A DNA stretch of 64,000 nt from Nocardioides sp. Arc9.136. GTDB lineage: Bacteria > Actinomycetota > Actinomycetes > Propionibacteriales > Nocardioidaceae. Both the position numbers and the translations under genes were made by a program. Within the stretch, counting starts at the first letter, position 1; each line of letters starts with the position of its first letter. Shown in pieces: positions 49,862 through 58,126 of this stretch. The notes beneath the pieces were generated by a model. The model was not told the DNA's origin, searched no databases, and saw nothing but the letters and a program-made list of their open reading frames with translations. The stretch covers positions 868,001 through 932,000 of the forward strand of contig NZ_CP113431.1 of the NCBI RefSeq assembly GCF_030506255.1, in the 5' to 3' direction.

Positions 49862-51265
49862 GTGAGGCTGCGACGGGGACGGCGGACAGCCCTGGCGGCG
49901 CTCGCGATGGTGCTCAGCACGGGTGCGGTCGCCTGCACCGGCGACGGTGGCGAGGAGCCCGCGCCGGAGCCGACGCGCAGGGCGGCGCCCACCCAGCTGC
50001 TGTTCGGCGTCTGGGGCAGCGACGAGGAGGTCGCGGCGTACCAGGCGATGGTCGACACCTACAACGCCGAGGCCGACGACAGCCAGGTCGAGCTGCGCAG
50101 CTGGCCGGACCGGGCCGCGCTGGAGGACGCCCTGGAGGCCGGCGGCAAGGTCCCCGACGTCTTCCTGGCCTCGCGACGCGACCTGAAGTGGCTGGTCGAC
50201 GAGGGGCTGACCCAGCCCGTCGACGAGCTGCTCGACGAGCGCGGCACCGCCTTCGGCGACAACTACTCCCGCGACGCGCTCACGGCGTTCTCCGCCGACG
50301 CGCGCCTGCAGTGCATGCCGTACGGCATCTCCCCGATGGTCGTCTTCTACAACACCGAGCTCGTCGACTTCGAGCGGATGCGCAACCGCGACCTGCCGGC
50401 GCCGAGCAGCCCGGAGGACGAGCGCTGGTCCTTCGAGGAGTTCGTCGCCTCCGCGGACTTCTCCACCCGGCCGCGGCTGCGCACGCGCGGGGTGCACGTC
50501 GACCCGACGCTGGCCGGTCTCGCGCCGTTCGTCTACAGCGGCGGCGGCGAGGTCTTCGACGACCAGACCGACCCCACCTCGACGGCCTTCGCCAGCGAGG
50601 GCAGCCGCGAGGCGCTCACCCGCACCCTCGAGCTGCTGCGCAACCCCCAGCTCACGCTCACCGAGAAGCAGCTGCAGCGCGCGACGCCGCAGGAGTGGTT
50701 CGAGCGGGGCCGGCTCGGGATGATGACCGGCTTCCGGTCGATGGTGCCCGAGCTCCGGAAGGTCCCGGGCCTGCAGTTCGACGTGATGCCCATCCCGACG
50801 CTCGGCACCTACGCCACCGTCGGTGACATCACCGGGCTCTGCCTGTCCAGCTCCGCGGCGAGCACCGCCGAGGGCGCCGACTTCCTGGTCCACGCGACCT
50901 CGACCGAGTCCGTGACCCGGGTCGTCCGGGCCGGCTACCTCGTGCCGGCCAACCTCGAGGTCGCCTACTCCGACGACTTCCTCCAGCCCGACCGCCAGCC
51001 CTCGCACGGAGCGGTCTTCACCGACTCGATCCGGGCGCTGCGGCTGCCGCCGCTGCTCGACACCTGGGACGAGCTCGAGGCCGCGCTCGAGGGCGACCTG
51101 CGCTCGCTCGTCACCGCCGCCCCCGAGCTGGACCTCGAGGCGGTCACCGAGCAGATCGACCTGGACTCCCGGACCGTGCTCGACCCCGAGTCGCTGGAGT
51201 CGGAGTCGCCGTCGGACGGCGCCTCGGACGACGCCTCCGACGAGGAGAGCCCGGACGAGGAGTAG
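49862..51265 (+). CDS. ABC-type extracellular solute-binding lipoprotein (orphan)
   Basis: 467 residues. Arg-rich start, signal with lipobox STGAVAC near residue 25, then a family-1 (sugar-type) solute-binding fold: QLLFGVWGSDEEVAAYQAMVDTYNA, VPDVFLASRRDLKWLVDEGL, MPYGISPMVVFYNTELVDF, the Trp-rich WSFEEFVASADF and later MMTGFRSMVPELR. The last 25 residues are Ser/Asp/Glu-rich. No permease or ATPase gene is adjacent; the neighbours are RNase D and a lipoprotein, so it must use a transporter elsewhere or act as a sensor. Confidence 0.87.
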   Translation: MRLRRGRRTALAALAMVLSTGAVACTGDGGEEPAPEPTRRAAPTQLLFGVWGSDEEVAAYQAMVDTYNAEADDSQVELRSWPDRAALEDALEAGGKVPDVFLASRRDLKWLVDEGLTQPVDELLDERGTAFGDNYSRDALTAFSADARLQCMPYGISPMVVFYNTELVDFERMRNRDLPAPSSPEDERWSFEEFVASADFSTRPRLRTRGVHVDPTLAGLAPFVYSGGGEVFDDQTDPTSTAFASEGSREALTRTLELLRNPQLTLTEKQLQRATPQEWFERGRLGMMTGFRSMVPELRKVPGLQFDVMPIPTLGTYATVGDITGLCLSSSAASTAEGADFLVHATSTESVTRVVRAGYLVPANLEVAYSDDFLQPDRQPSHGAVFTDSIRALRLPPLLDTWDELEAALEGDLRSLVTAAPELDLEAVTEQIDLDSRTVLDPESLESESPSDGASDDASDEESPDEE

Positions 51266-51308
51266 CCGCCGCCCCGGGGAGGTCCTCGGGGAGCGGCTCG
51301 GCTCGGTG

Positions 51309-51337
51309 CTCGGCTGGTGCCCGGCTGGTGCTCGGCT
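51309..51337. repeat. 11-bp tandem repeat, about 2.6 copies
   Basis: CTCGGCTGGTG, CCCGGCTGGTG and a partial CTCGGCT follow one another in the gap between the convergent solute-binding protein and RNase D genes. A preceding stretch is also CTCGG-rich. No function is evident; short tandem repeats of this kind can vary between strains. Confidence 0.5.
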
Positions 51338-51358
51338 CGGCCGGTCAGGCCGGCGCGG

Positions 51359-52714
51359 TCACCCGTCGACCAGGGGGTCCGTCCCCGCGACGGCCTCGGG
51401 CGCCGGTGCGGCGGCGCGGGTGTCGGCGTCGAGGATCGCGCGGGTGAGGACCGGCGCGGCCAGGGAGACCTGCCACGAGCGGGCGCCGTACCCCTGCAGC
51501 ACGCCGGCGACGGCGTCGAGCAGCTCACCGGGCTCGCGCGTGGCGGGCGGCGTCCACAGGGTGCGGCGCAGGTAGTCGGGGGTCAGCAGGTTCTCCACGG
51601 GGAGCCCGTGCTCCTCGGCGAGGGCGGTCATCGCCTCGCGGGCCAGCTGCAGCCGGACCGCTGCGACCGGGTCCTTCTCGGCCCAGGCGCGGGGGAGCGG
51701 CGGGCCGTCGCCGCGCGGGGCGCGCGCGGGCAGGTCGGCCTCGTCCATCTCGGCCACCTCGCGCAGGGCCGCCACCCACCGGGTGGCGTACCGCTCGGCG
51801 CCGCGGCCGTGGAAGCCCTTGGTCGCCAGCAGCGCGGTCCGGTCCTGCGGCATCGCGGTCGCGGCCGCGACGATCGCGGAGTCAGGGACGATCCGGCCGG
51901 GCGTCACGTCGCGCTGCTCGGCGAGCTGGTCGCGCAGCTCCCACAGTGCGCGCACCGCGCCGAGCGACCGCCGTCCGCGGACCCGGTGCAGGCCCGACGT
52001 ACGACGCCAGGCGTCGACGCGGGGGACGACCTCGAAGCTGCGCAGGTGGTCGAACTCCTGCCGGGCCCACTCGTCCTTGCCCTGCTCGACCAGCTCGACG
52101 GCCAGCGCGTCGCGGAGCTCGACGAGCACCTCGACGTCGAGCGCGGCGTACTCCAGCCACGGCTGGGGGAGCGGGCGGGTCGACCAGTCGACCGCGGAGT
52201 GCTCCTTCTTCATGCCGAACCCGAGCACCGTCTCGACCAGCGTCGCCAGGCCCACCCGGGGGTAGCCGAGCAGCCGCCCGGCCAGCTCGGTGTCGAACAG
52301 CGCGGTCGGGGTCAGGCCGATCTCGGCGAGGCACGGGAGGTCCTGGGTGGCCGCGTGCAGGATCCACTCGGTGCCCTCGAGCGCCTCCTGCAGCGGGGCG
52401 AGGTCGTCGAAGGCGATCGGGTCGACCAGCGCGGTGCCGGCGCCCTCGCGGCGCAGCTGCACGAGGTAGGCGCGGTTGGAGTAGCGGTAGCCCGAGGCCC
52501 GCTCGGCGTCGATCGCGACCGGCCCGGTCCCGGCGGCCATCGCGGCGCAGACCTCGGCCAGCGCCGCGGCGCTGGCGACCACGGGCGGCAGCCCGTCGCG
52601 CAGCGTCAGCAGGGGCGGGGGCTCGGGCTGCGGCTCGGGCGTCCCCTGCGGCTGGTCCGCCTCGAGGGCGGGATCGTGCTCGGGGGACGGCGGCTCGGGT
52701 GTCTCGTCGACCAT
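51359..52714 (-). CDS. rnd: ribonuclease D
   Basis: 451 residues. A Pro/Glu-rich N-terminus is followed by the DEDD exonuclease domain: AIDAERASGYRYSNRAYLVQL (Asp69, Glu71), ILHAATQDLPCL (third Asp), and YAALDVEVLVELRD (fourth Asp with Tyr). One HRDC domain (RGRRSLGAVRALWELRDQLAEQRDVTPGRIVPD) follows near residue 270. It trims 3' ends of structured RNA. Its ATG overlaps the stop of the DUF3000 gene by 1 bp, a conserved actinobacterial pair. Confidence 0.92.
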   Translation of the reverse strand: MVDETPEPPSPEHDPALEADQPQGTPEPQPEPPPLLTLRDGLPPVVASAAALAEVCAAMAAGTGPVAIDAERASGYRYSNRAYLVQLRREGAGTALVDPIAFDDLAPLQEALEGTEWILHAATQDLPCLAEIGLTPTALFDTELAGRLLGYPRVGLATLVETVLGFGMKKEHSAVDWSTRPLPQPWLEYAALDVEVLVELRDALAVELVEQGKDEWARQEFDHLRSFEVVPRVDAWRRTSGLHRVRGRRSLGAVRALWELRDQLAEQRDVTPGRIVPDSAIVAAATAMPQDRTALLATKGFHGRGAERYATRWVAALREVAEMDEADLPARAPRGDGPPLPRAWAEKDPVAAVRLQLAREAMTALAEEHGLPVENLLTPDYLRRTLWTPPATREPGELLDAVAGVLQGYGARSWQVSLAAPVLTRAILDADTRAAAPAPEAVAGTDPLVDG

Positions 52715-53352
52715 CAGCGACCCGAGCCCCGCTGGCCGCGACGGCTCGGCATCACGCTGACGCCTTCGGGCACCGGCGGCAGCCCGACGGCGGTGCAGAG
52801 CAGCTCGCCCCACGCCTCCACGTGCGGTGCGACGTCGAGCGGGGTGCCGGGGGCGGCGCCCTGCGGGACCAGCGGCGTCCAGGACGCGCGCACCTCCAGC
52901 TGGGCCGTGCCGCCCTCGTCGGCCATGCCGCCGAAGCTCTCGGTCGCGACGCGGGTCACGGTCCCCGAGGCCATGGCGTACGTCGCGCCGTGCGCCTCGA
53001 GGGCCTCGGTCAGCCACGACCAGCCGACCTCGGCGAGCATGGGGTCGCTCACCATGTCGACCTCGATCTCGGCGCGGGCGTAGGCCACGCAGCGGAACGT
53101 GCCGTCCCACGCGTCGTTGCCGTCCGGGTCGTGCAGCAGGATGATCCGGCCGGTCCCGACGTCGGTGCCCTCGACGGTGACGTCGGCGCTCAGCGCGGCG
53201 GCGTACGGCGCGATCCGCTGGGGCGCCGGCATCTCCTCGCAGAACACCTCCGGGCGCAGGCGTGCGCCGTGCATGCTCGACACCGCGTCCCGGAACTCCG
53301 GGGGGCTCGCCGCCGCACCCGTGCCCGGGTGCGTCTCCTGACGCACGACCAT
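52714..53352 (-). CDS. DUF3000 family protein
   Basis: 212 residues typical of the actinobacterial DUF3000 family: PPEFRDAVSSMHGARLRPEVFCEEMPAPQRIAPYAAAL, GRIILLHDPDGNDAWDGTFRCVAYARAEIEVDMVSDPML and WLTEALEAHGA. Function unknown; the family is almost always next to RNase D and hemE, as here. A near-consensus SOS-type box (53377-53392) lies between it and the divergent hemE. Confidence 0.9.
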   Translation of the reverse strand: MVVRQETHPGTGAAASPPEFRDAVSSMHGARLRPEVFCEEMPAPQRIAPYAAALSADVTVEGTDVGTGRIILLHDPDGNDAWDGTFRCVAYARAEIEVDMVSDPMLAEVGWSWLTEALEAHGATYAMASGTVTRVATESFGGMADEGGTAQLEVRASWTPLVPQGAAPGTPLDVAPHVEAWGELLCTAVGLPPVPEGVSVMPSRRGQRGSGR

Positions 53353-53376
53353 GGGGCCACAGTAGGTCGCGGGCGC

Positions 53377-53392
53377 TCGAACCGATGTGCGA
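53377..53392. promoter_or_regulatory. near-consensus actinobacterial SOS (LexA) box
   Basis: TCGAAC-N4-GTGCGA differs by one base from the mycobacterial consensus TCGAAC-N4-GTTCGA. It lies 24 bp before the DUF3000/RNase D operon start and 31 bp before hemE. A single mismatch near the second half-site leaves binding uncertain. Confidence 0.4.
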
Positions 53393-53423
53393 ACACGCCG
53401 GAGCGGGTGGGAGGCTTGTCGCC

Positions 53424-54485
53424 GTGAGCACCACGAACGACACCCCCGGCGACCGTCACCCCGGACTCGCCGACAGCGCCTTCCTCAAGGCCGCCCGCGG
53501 GGAGGCGGTGCCGCACACGCCCGTGTGGTTCATGCGGCAGGCCGGCCGGTCGCTGCCGGAGTACCTCCGCGTCCGCGAGGGCGTCGGCATGCTCGAGTCC
53601 TGCATGGACCCCGACCTGGTCACCGAGATCACCCTGCAGCCGGTCCGGCGGTACGGCGTGGACGCGGCCATCTTCTTCTCCGACATCGTGCTGCCGCTCA
53701 AGGCGGTCGGCGTCGACCTCGACATCAAGCCGGGCGTCGGGCCGGTCGTCGCCTCCCCGGTGCGGACGCTCGCCGACGTCGAGGCGATCCCCGACCTCAC
53801 CCCCGACCAGGTGCCCTTCATCACCGCCGCGGTGCGGTCGCTGGTCGGCGAGCTGGGGGCCACCCCGCTGATCGGCTTCGCCGGCGCGCCGTTCACGGTC
53901 GCCTCCTACCTCGTCGAGGGTGGTCCGTCGAAGGAGCACGCGAGGACGAAGGCGATGATGTTCAGCGCCCCGGACGTCTGGGACGCGCTGATGCGCAAGA
54001 TCGCCGGCATCGCCGCGGCGTACCTCGCGGTGCAGGTCGAGGCCGGCGCCTCCGCCGTCCAGCTCTTCGACTCCTGGGCCGGGGCGCTCACGCCGGCCGA
54101 CTACGCCGAGCACGTCATGCCGCACTCGGCCCGCGTGCTCGCCGCGGCCGGGCAGCTCGGCGTGCCGCGGATCCACTTCGGGGTCGGCACCTCGAACCTG
54201 CTCACGCTGATGGGGGAGGCCGGGGCCGACGTCGTCGGTGTCGACTGGCGCACGCCGCTGAGCTCCGCCATCCCGCTCGTCGGCGACCGCGGGGTCCAGG
54301 GCAACCTCGACCCCACCCTCGTCTTCGCCCCCACCGACGTGATGACCGCGCGGGCGGCGGAGGTCATCGAGGCCGGGCGCGCCGCGAAGGGCCACATCTT
54401 CAACCTCGGCCACGGGGTCATCCCCTCCACCGACCCCGACCAGCTCAAGCGGCTGACCGAGTTCGTGCAGTCCTACCCGCTCTGA
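53424..54485 (+). CDS. hemE: uroporphyrinogen decarboxylase
   Basis: 353 residues from the GTG at 53424 (GGGAGG upstream). The N-terminal signature PVWFMRQAGRSLPEYLRVRE is near residue 34, followed by SDIVLPLKAVG, GFAGAPFTVASYLVEGG near 150, and the C-terminal GHGVIPSTDPDQ. It converts uroporphyrinogen III to coproporphyrinogen III. The later gene hemY at 60348 acts on the next part of the same pathway, but a sulfonate-use operon lies between. Confidence 0.97.
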   Translation: MSTTNDTPGDRHPGLADSAFLKAARGEAVPHTPVWFMRQAGRSLPEYLRVREGVGMLESCMDPDLVTEITLQPVRRYGVDAAIFFSDIVLPLKAVGVDLDIKPGVGPVVASPVRTLADVEAIPDLTPDQVPFITAAVRSLVGELGATPLIGFAGAPFTVASYLVEGGPSKEHARTKAMMFSAPDVWDALMRKIAGIAAAYLAVQVEAGASAVQLFDSWAGALTPADYAEHVMPHSARVLAAAGQLGVPRIHFGVGTSNLLTLMGEAGADVVGVDWRTPLSSAIPLVGDRGVQGNLDPTLVFAPTDVMTARAAEVIEAGRAAKGHIFNLGHGVIPSTDPDQLKRLTEFVQSYPL

Positions 54486-54548
54486 GCGTCCTCCCGCCCG
54501 CGGTGGTGGGCGGCGAGCGCCGGGTCGCGTCGCGCCTCGGGATGACGG

Positions 54549-54632
54549 TTCATCAAGGTATGCGGACGACCTCGCACCTTCCCCGGTGAGCTCCAGCAGG
54601 GAACCGGTGGTCCACCTGCATCCCTTGATGAA
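54549..54632. terminator. long stem-loop between convergent hemE and DUF4349 genes
   Basis: Outer arms of 15 bp (54549-54563 and 54618-54632) pair at 14 positions (TTCATCAAGG-type), and a second inner stem TTCCC/GGGAA (54579-54583 with 54599-54603) lies between. It occupies the centre of a 206-bp convergent gap. No U-tract. Probably a terminator; a palindromic repeat is the alternative. Confidence 0.65.
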
Positions 54633-54691
54633 GCGACGGCCGGCCGCCTGCCCGGGACGGTGCACCGGGGACTCCCGCAGCAGCGCCCCGC

Positions 54692-55609
54692 TCACTCCGC
54701 AGCCAGGCGCCGCCGGCGCAGCCGCCTGAGGAGCGGCCAGGCGGGGACGGCTACGAGCAGGGCGACGGCGGCGAAGGGGAGCAGTGCGCCGACGACGGTG
54801 GCGGCGGCGACGGTGGTCGCGGAGAGGCCGTCCCAGCCGGCGGCGAGACCCGAGAGGAACCCGCTGTCGTCGTCCTCCTCCGCGACGGTGCGGGCCTTCG
54901 GCGTGCGCTCGAGGGACACGGTGATCGTCGACATCGAGGTCTGGTCGGCGAGGTAGTCCTGCTGCTTCTCCAGGGAGGCGAGCGCGGCCTGGCGGCGCGA
55001 GAGCTGCGCCTCGATGACCACGATGTCGCGGATCGACTCGGCGCGGTCGAGCAGCAGCTCGATGCGCGCGATGCTGCGGCGCTGCACCCGCACCCGGATG
55101 TCGACGTCGAGGACCTGGGTGGTGACGTCCTCGCTGGTCGTGCTGGCGTCGACGAGCTCCGCGACACCCGTGAGCGACTCGACCGCCTCGTCGAAGCGCG
55201 CGGAGGGGACGCGCAGGACGAGGCGTGAGCGCTCGACCTCGCCGTCGTCGTCGGTGGCCGTGCGCTCCTCGGCGACCTCGCCGCCGTGCTCGTCGACCAC
55301 CTCCTGCACGTCGAACCGTGCCTTCGCCACGTCGTCGGCGCGCAGCGCGACGTTGCCGGTGGAGATGACCTTGCGGTCAGGCCCCTCGGGCGCCTCCGCC
55401 TTGTTGGCGGTGAAGGCCGTGCCCGCCTGGTCCAGGACGGCGCCGTCCTCCTCCACGGCAGCGGCTCGGGGTGCCTCCGCGGAGGTGGCCGAGCCTCCGG
55501 AGGCGGAGGAGTCGTCCGAGGAGCCGCCCGAGCAGGCGGTGGTGAGGGTCGCGACGGCGACCAGGCAGGCGGCGGCAGCGCGGTGGGCCGTGCGGGACGG
55601 AGGGGTCAT
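54692..55609 (-). CDS. DUF4349 lipoprotein
   Basis: 305 residues: signal with lipobox TLTTAC near residue 26, Ser/Ala linker, then the DUF4349 domain (VISTGNVALRADDVAKARFDVQEVVDEHGGEV near 85, LVLRVPSARFDEAVESL, VTTQVLDVDIRVRVQRRSIARIELLLDRAESIRDIVVIEAQLSRRQAALASLEKQQDYLADQ) and a C-terminal membrane helix (about 265-293). This is the usual actinobacterial form, membrane-tethered at both ends with a coiled-coil. Function unknown. It overlaps the LysR gene by 4 bp (ATGA), so it is translated with a regulator. Confidence 0.88.
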   Translation of the reverse strand: MTPPSRTAHRAAAACLVAVATLTTACSGGSSDDSSASGGSATSAEAPRAAAVEEDGAVLDQAGTAFTANKAEAPEGPDRKVISTGNVALRADDVAKARFDVQEVVDEHGGEVAEERTATDDDGEVERSRLVLRVPSARFDEAVESLTGVAELVDASTTSEDVTTQVLDVDIRVRVQRRSIARIELLLDRAESIRDIVVIEAQLSRRQAALASLEKQQDYLADQTSMSTITVSLERTPKARTVAEEDDDSGFLSGLAAGWDGLSATTVAAATVVGALLPFAAVALLVAVPAWPLLRRLRRRRLAAE

Positions 55610-56559
55610 GCCGTCTGGGACGGCACGACCTCCATCACGGTTCCTCCGCCGACGGCCGCCGGCGTACGTCGCCCGCGGGCCACCTCCACGAGGGCGGCGC
55701 GCAGGTCGCGGACCCGGCCGGGGAGCTGGCCCTCACGGTGCCGCAGGACCAGCGTCACGGCGGTCTCGTCGCCGGCGATCGGACGGCACGTCAGCAGCCC
55801 GGTGCGCTCGAGCGGGTCGCCGACGACGCTGTAGTCGGGCAGCACGGTGACCCCGAGGCCCTCGGCGACCATCAGCTTGCCCATCTCGGCCCCGTCGGTG
55901 GTGTGGCACCGCTGCGGCATCCGGCCCTCGAAGAGCCGGTGGGCGAAGCGGTGCATGAGGTAGCCGGCGCGCATCGCCACGAACCGCTCCTCGCGCAGCT
56001 GGTCGGTGGTCACCGACGGCTGGGCGGCCAACGGGTGGTCGGCGGGCAGCACGACGACCGGTCGTCCGTGGACCAGCGCGGTGCCCGCGAGGTCGGCGGG
56101 AGCGTCGTCGCCGGCGAGGACGTTGACCAGGCCGAGGTCGAGCGAACCCTCCAGGACGCCCTGGTGGATCTCGGCCTGCTGGGTGTCGAGCACCTCGACG
56201 GTCGCGCCGGGGTGTCGGTCCTGGAAGAGCCGCAGGGCCGGGACCAGGAGGGTCGAGGTGGCGGCGTTCACGGTGCCGATGCGCAGCAGCCGGGTAGCGG
56301 TGCCTTGGTCGCCGGCGGCCTGGCGCAGGCGGTCGACCGCCTCGAGCACGTCGACCATGTTCTGCAGCAGGTCGCGGCCCTGGCGGCTGATCCGCGCGCC
56401 CGAGCGGCGGCGGTCCAGCAGGGTCACGCCCAGCTCGCGCTCGAGCTTGGTCAGCGCCTCGGACAGGGCCGGCTGGGAGATGTGCAGCCGCTCGCTGGCC
56501 CGACGCAGCGAGCCGTGCTGGGTGACCGCGGCGAGGTACTCCAGCTGTTCGATGCGCAC
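55606..56559 (-). CDS. LysR-family regulator
   Basis: 317 residues. The winged-helix N-terminus (QLEYLAAVTQHGSLRRASERLHISQPALSEALTKLERELGVTLLDRRR) is followed by the LysR effector domain. It is divergent from the SfnB/SsuD-type operon, and a perfect 25-bp inverted repeat lies 24 bp upstream of its ATG. It probably controls sulfonate/sulfone use, possibly with a sulfur-status ligand as for CysB/Cbl; the effector is not known. The DUF4349 gene is coupled downstream. Confidence 0.92.
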   Translation of the reverse strand: MRIEQLEYLAAVTQHGSLRRASERLHISQPALSEALTKLERELGVTLLDRRRSGARISRQGRDLLQNMVDVLEAVDRLRQAAGDQGTATRLLRIGTVNAATSTLLVPALRLFQDRHPGATVEVLDTQQAEIHQGVLEGSLDLGLVNVLAGDDAPADLAGTALVHGRPVVVLPADHPLAAQPSVTTDQLREERFVAMRAGYLMHRFAHRLFEGRMPQRCHTTDGAEMGKLMVAEGLGVTVLPDYSVVGDPLERTGLLTCRPIAGDETAVTLVLRHREGQLPGRVRDLRAALVEVARGRRTPAAVGGGTVMEVVPSQTA

Positions 56560-56582
56560 GCGTCCTCCTGGTAGGTATCGGC

Positions 56583-56607
56583 TAAGTAGAGCGACAATGT
56601 CTACTTA
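56583..56607. promoter_or_regulatory. LysR-type operator (perfect inverted repeat)
   Basis: Arms TAAGTAGA and TCTACTTA with a 9-bp spacer form a perfect repeat, 24 bp upstream of the LysR start and about 210 bp from the operon start. A smaller GACA-CCAA-TGTC repeat (56787-56798) lies near the operon start. The 25-bp site fits LysR autoregulation. Confidence 0.75.
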
Positions 56608-56819
56608 AGTGGAGCCGACGCTACCGGACTCGGCGGCGCGAGGCGCCACTCCCCGAGTGCGCGGGACGACCCGCGGCTGGGGGACGGGTGAGAGGCGCTG
56701 CCTGTCACCCACTCACGCCTTCCTCGCGCGACGCGCGCCACGTCGGCTTGCACTCACCTCCTATTTGAGCCAATCTCATCGACATAGACACCAATGTCCA
56801 CGACGGAAGGGAGGCCGAC

Positions 56820-58064
56820 GTGTCCACGTCGCTCACGTCCGAGGCGCCCGGGACCGGCTCCTTTGCGGTGGTCGGGACCGGCCGGGTGCCGGTGCTCGAC
56901 GAGGCCGCTGCCCTCGAGGTGGCCGCCACGATCGCCCGACGCCTCGCGGTCGGCGCCGCCGAGCGGGACGCCGAGCGGGTGCTCCCCGCCGAGGAGGTCG
57001 ACCTGCTGTCCGGGTCCGGGCTCCTCGCCATCACCGTTCCCCGCGAGCACGGGGGGCCGGGCCTGCCGACGAGCGTCGTGGCGGAGGTCTTCCGCCTGCT
57101 CGCCACCGGCGACCCGAGCATCGCCCAGGTCCCGCACAGCCACTTCGTCTACGTCAACGCCCTGCGCCACCAGGGGACGCCGGCGCAGCAGGCGTTCTTC
57201 TTCGGCGAGGTGCTGGCCGGCAAGCGGTTCGGCAACGCCCAGTCGGAGGTCGGCACCAAGCACGTCCGCGACCACCGCACGACCCTCACGCCGGCGACCG
57301 GCGGCGGCTGGCTGCTCGACGGCACCAAGGGCTACAGCACCGGCGCGCTCTTCGCCGACTGGATCCCGGTGCTCGCCCACCTCGACGTCGACGGCCCGAT
57401 GCACGTCGCCTGGGTCGAGCGGTCCGCGCCCGGTGTCACCGTCGTCGACGACTGGGACGGCATGGGCCAGCGCACCACCGCCAGCGGCACCGTGCGGCTC
57501 GAGGCCGTGGCGGTCGAGGACGCCCGGGTCATGCCGTACCACCTCACCTTCGAGGGGCCCCAGACGTACGGCGCGTTCGCGCAGGTGCTCCACGCCGCGC
57601 TGGACGCCGGCATCGCGCGCGCCGCCCTCACCGAGGCCGCGGAGTTCGTCACCACGAGGTCGCGGCCCTACCCCGACGCCGGCGTCGAGCGGCACGCGGA
57701 CGACCCGCTGGTGGTCCACGCCTTCGGCGAGATGGAGGTGCAGGTCCGCGCCTGCGAGGCGCTCGTCGCCGAGGCGGCCCGTGCCGTCGACCGCGCGGAC
57801 GCCGACCTCACCGAGGCGTCGGCGGGCCACGCCAGCCTCGCCGTCGCCGCCGCGCGCGCGTCGACCACGCAGGCCTCGGTCGAGGTGTCGAGCCGGCTCT
57901 TCGAGGTCGCCGGCACCCGGTCCGCGCTCGACGGCCTGAACCTGCACCGCCACTGGCGCAACGCCCGCACCCACACCCTCCACGACCCGGCGTCCTGGAA
58001 GGTCCAGCACCTGGGCCGGCACGCCCTCGACGGGGTGTTCCCGCCCAACCACGGCCAGGTCTGA
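56820..58064 (+). CDS. SfnB-family (acyl-CoA dehydrogenase-like) sulfur acquisition oxidoreductase
   Basis: 414 residues with an acyl-CoA dehydrogenase fold: GLLAITVPREHGGPGL near residue 75, FGNAQSEVGTKH near 138, WLLDGTKGYSTGALFADWI, a C-terminal helical bundle and FEVAGTRSALDGLNLHRHWRNARTHTLHDP. The last block marks the SfnB/DszC-type flavin monooxygenases, which oxidise sulfones or other organosulfur compounds, not acyl-CoA. GAAGGGAGG precedes the GTG. It opens an operon with SsuD-like and two flavin reductase genes that would supply reduced flavin. Confidence 0.88.
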   Translation: MSTSLTSEAPGTGSFAVVGTGRVPVLDEAAALEVAATIARRLAVGAAERDAERVLPAEEVDLLSGSGLLAITVPREHGGPGLPTSVVAEVFRLLATGDPSIAQVPHSHFVYVNALRHQGTPAQQAFFFGEVLAGKRFGNAQSEVGTKHVRDHRTTLTPATGGGWLLDGTKGYSTGALFADWIPVLAHLDVDGPMHVAWVERSAPGVTVVDDWDGMGQRTTASGTVRLEAVAVEDARVMPYHLTFEGPQTYGAFAQVLHAALDAGIARAALTEAAEFVTTRSRPYPDAGVERHADDPLVVHAFGEMEVQVRACEALVAEAARAVDRADADLTEASAGHASLAVAAARASTTQASVEVSSRLFEVAGTRSALDGLNLHRHWRNARTHTLHDPASWKVQHLGRHALDGVFPPNHGQV

Positions 58065-58126
58065 CGCCCACCACCCCGCCCCCGCCCCCGCACCGCACCG
58101 CCCCCGCACCGCACAGGAGTGACGAG

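Noticed and set aside
56608..56819. Riboswitch (SAM or cobalamin type) ahead of the sulfonate operon
   Set aside because: No conserved riboswitch core or extended stem set can be seen; only short repeats that look like protein sites.
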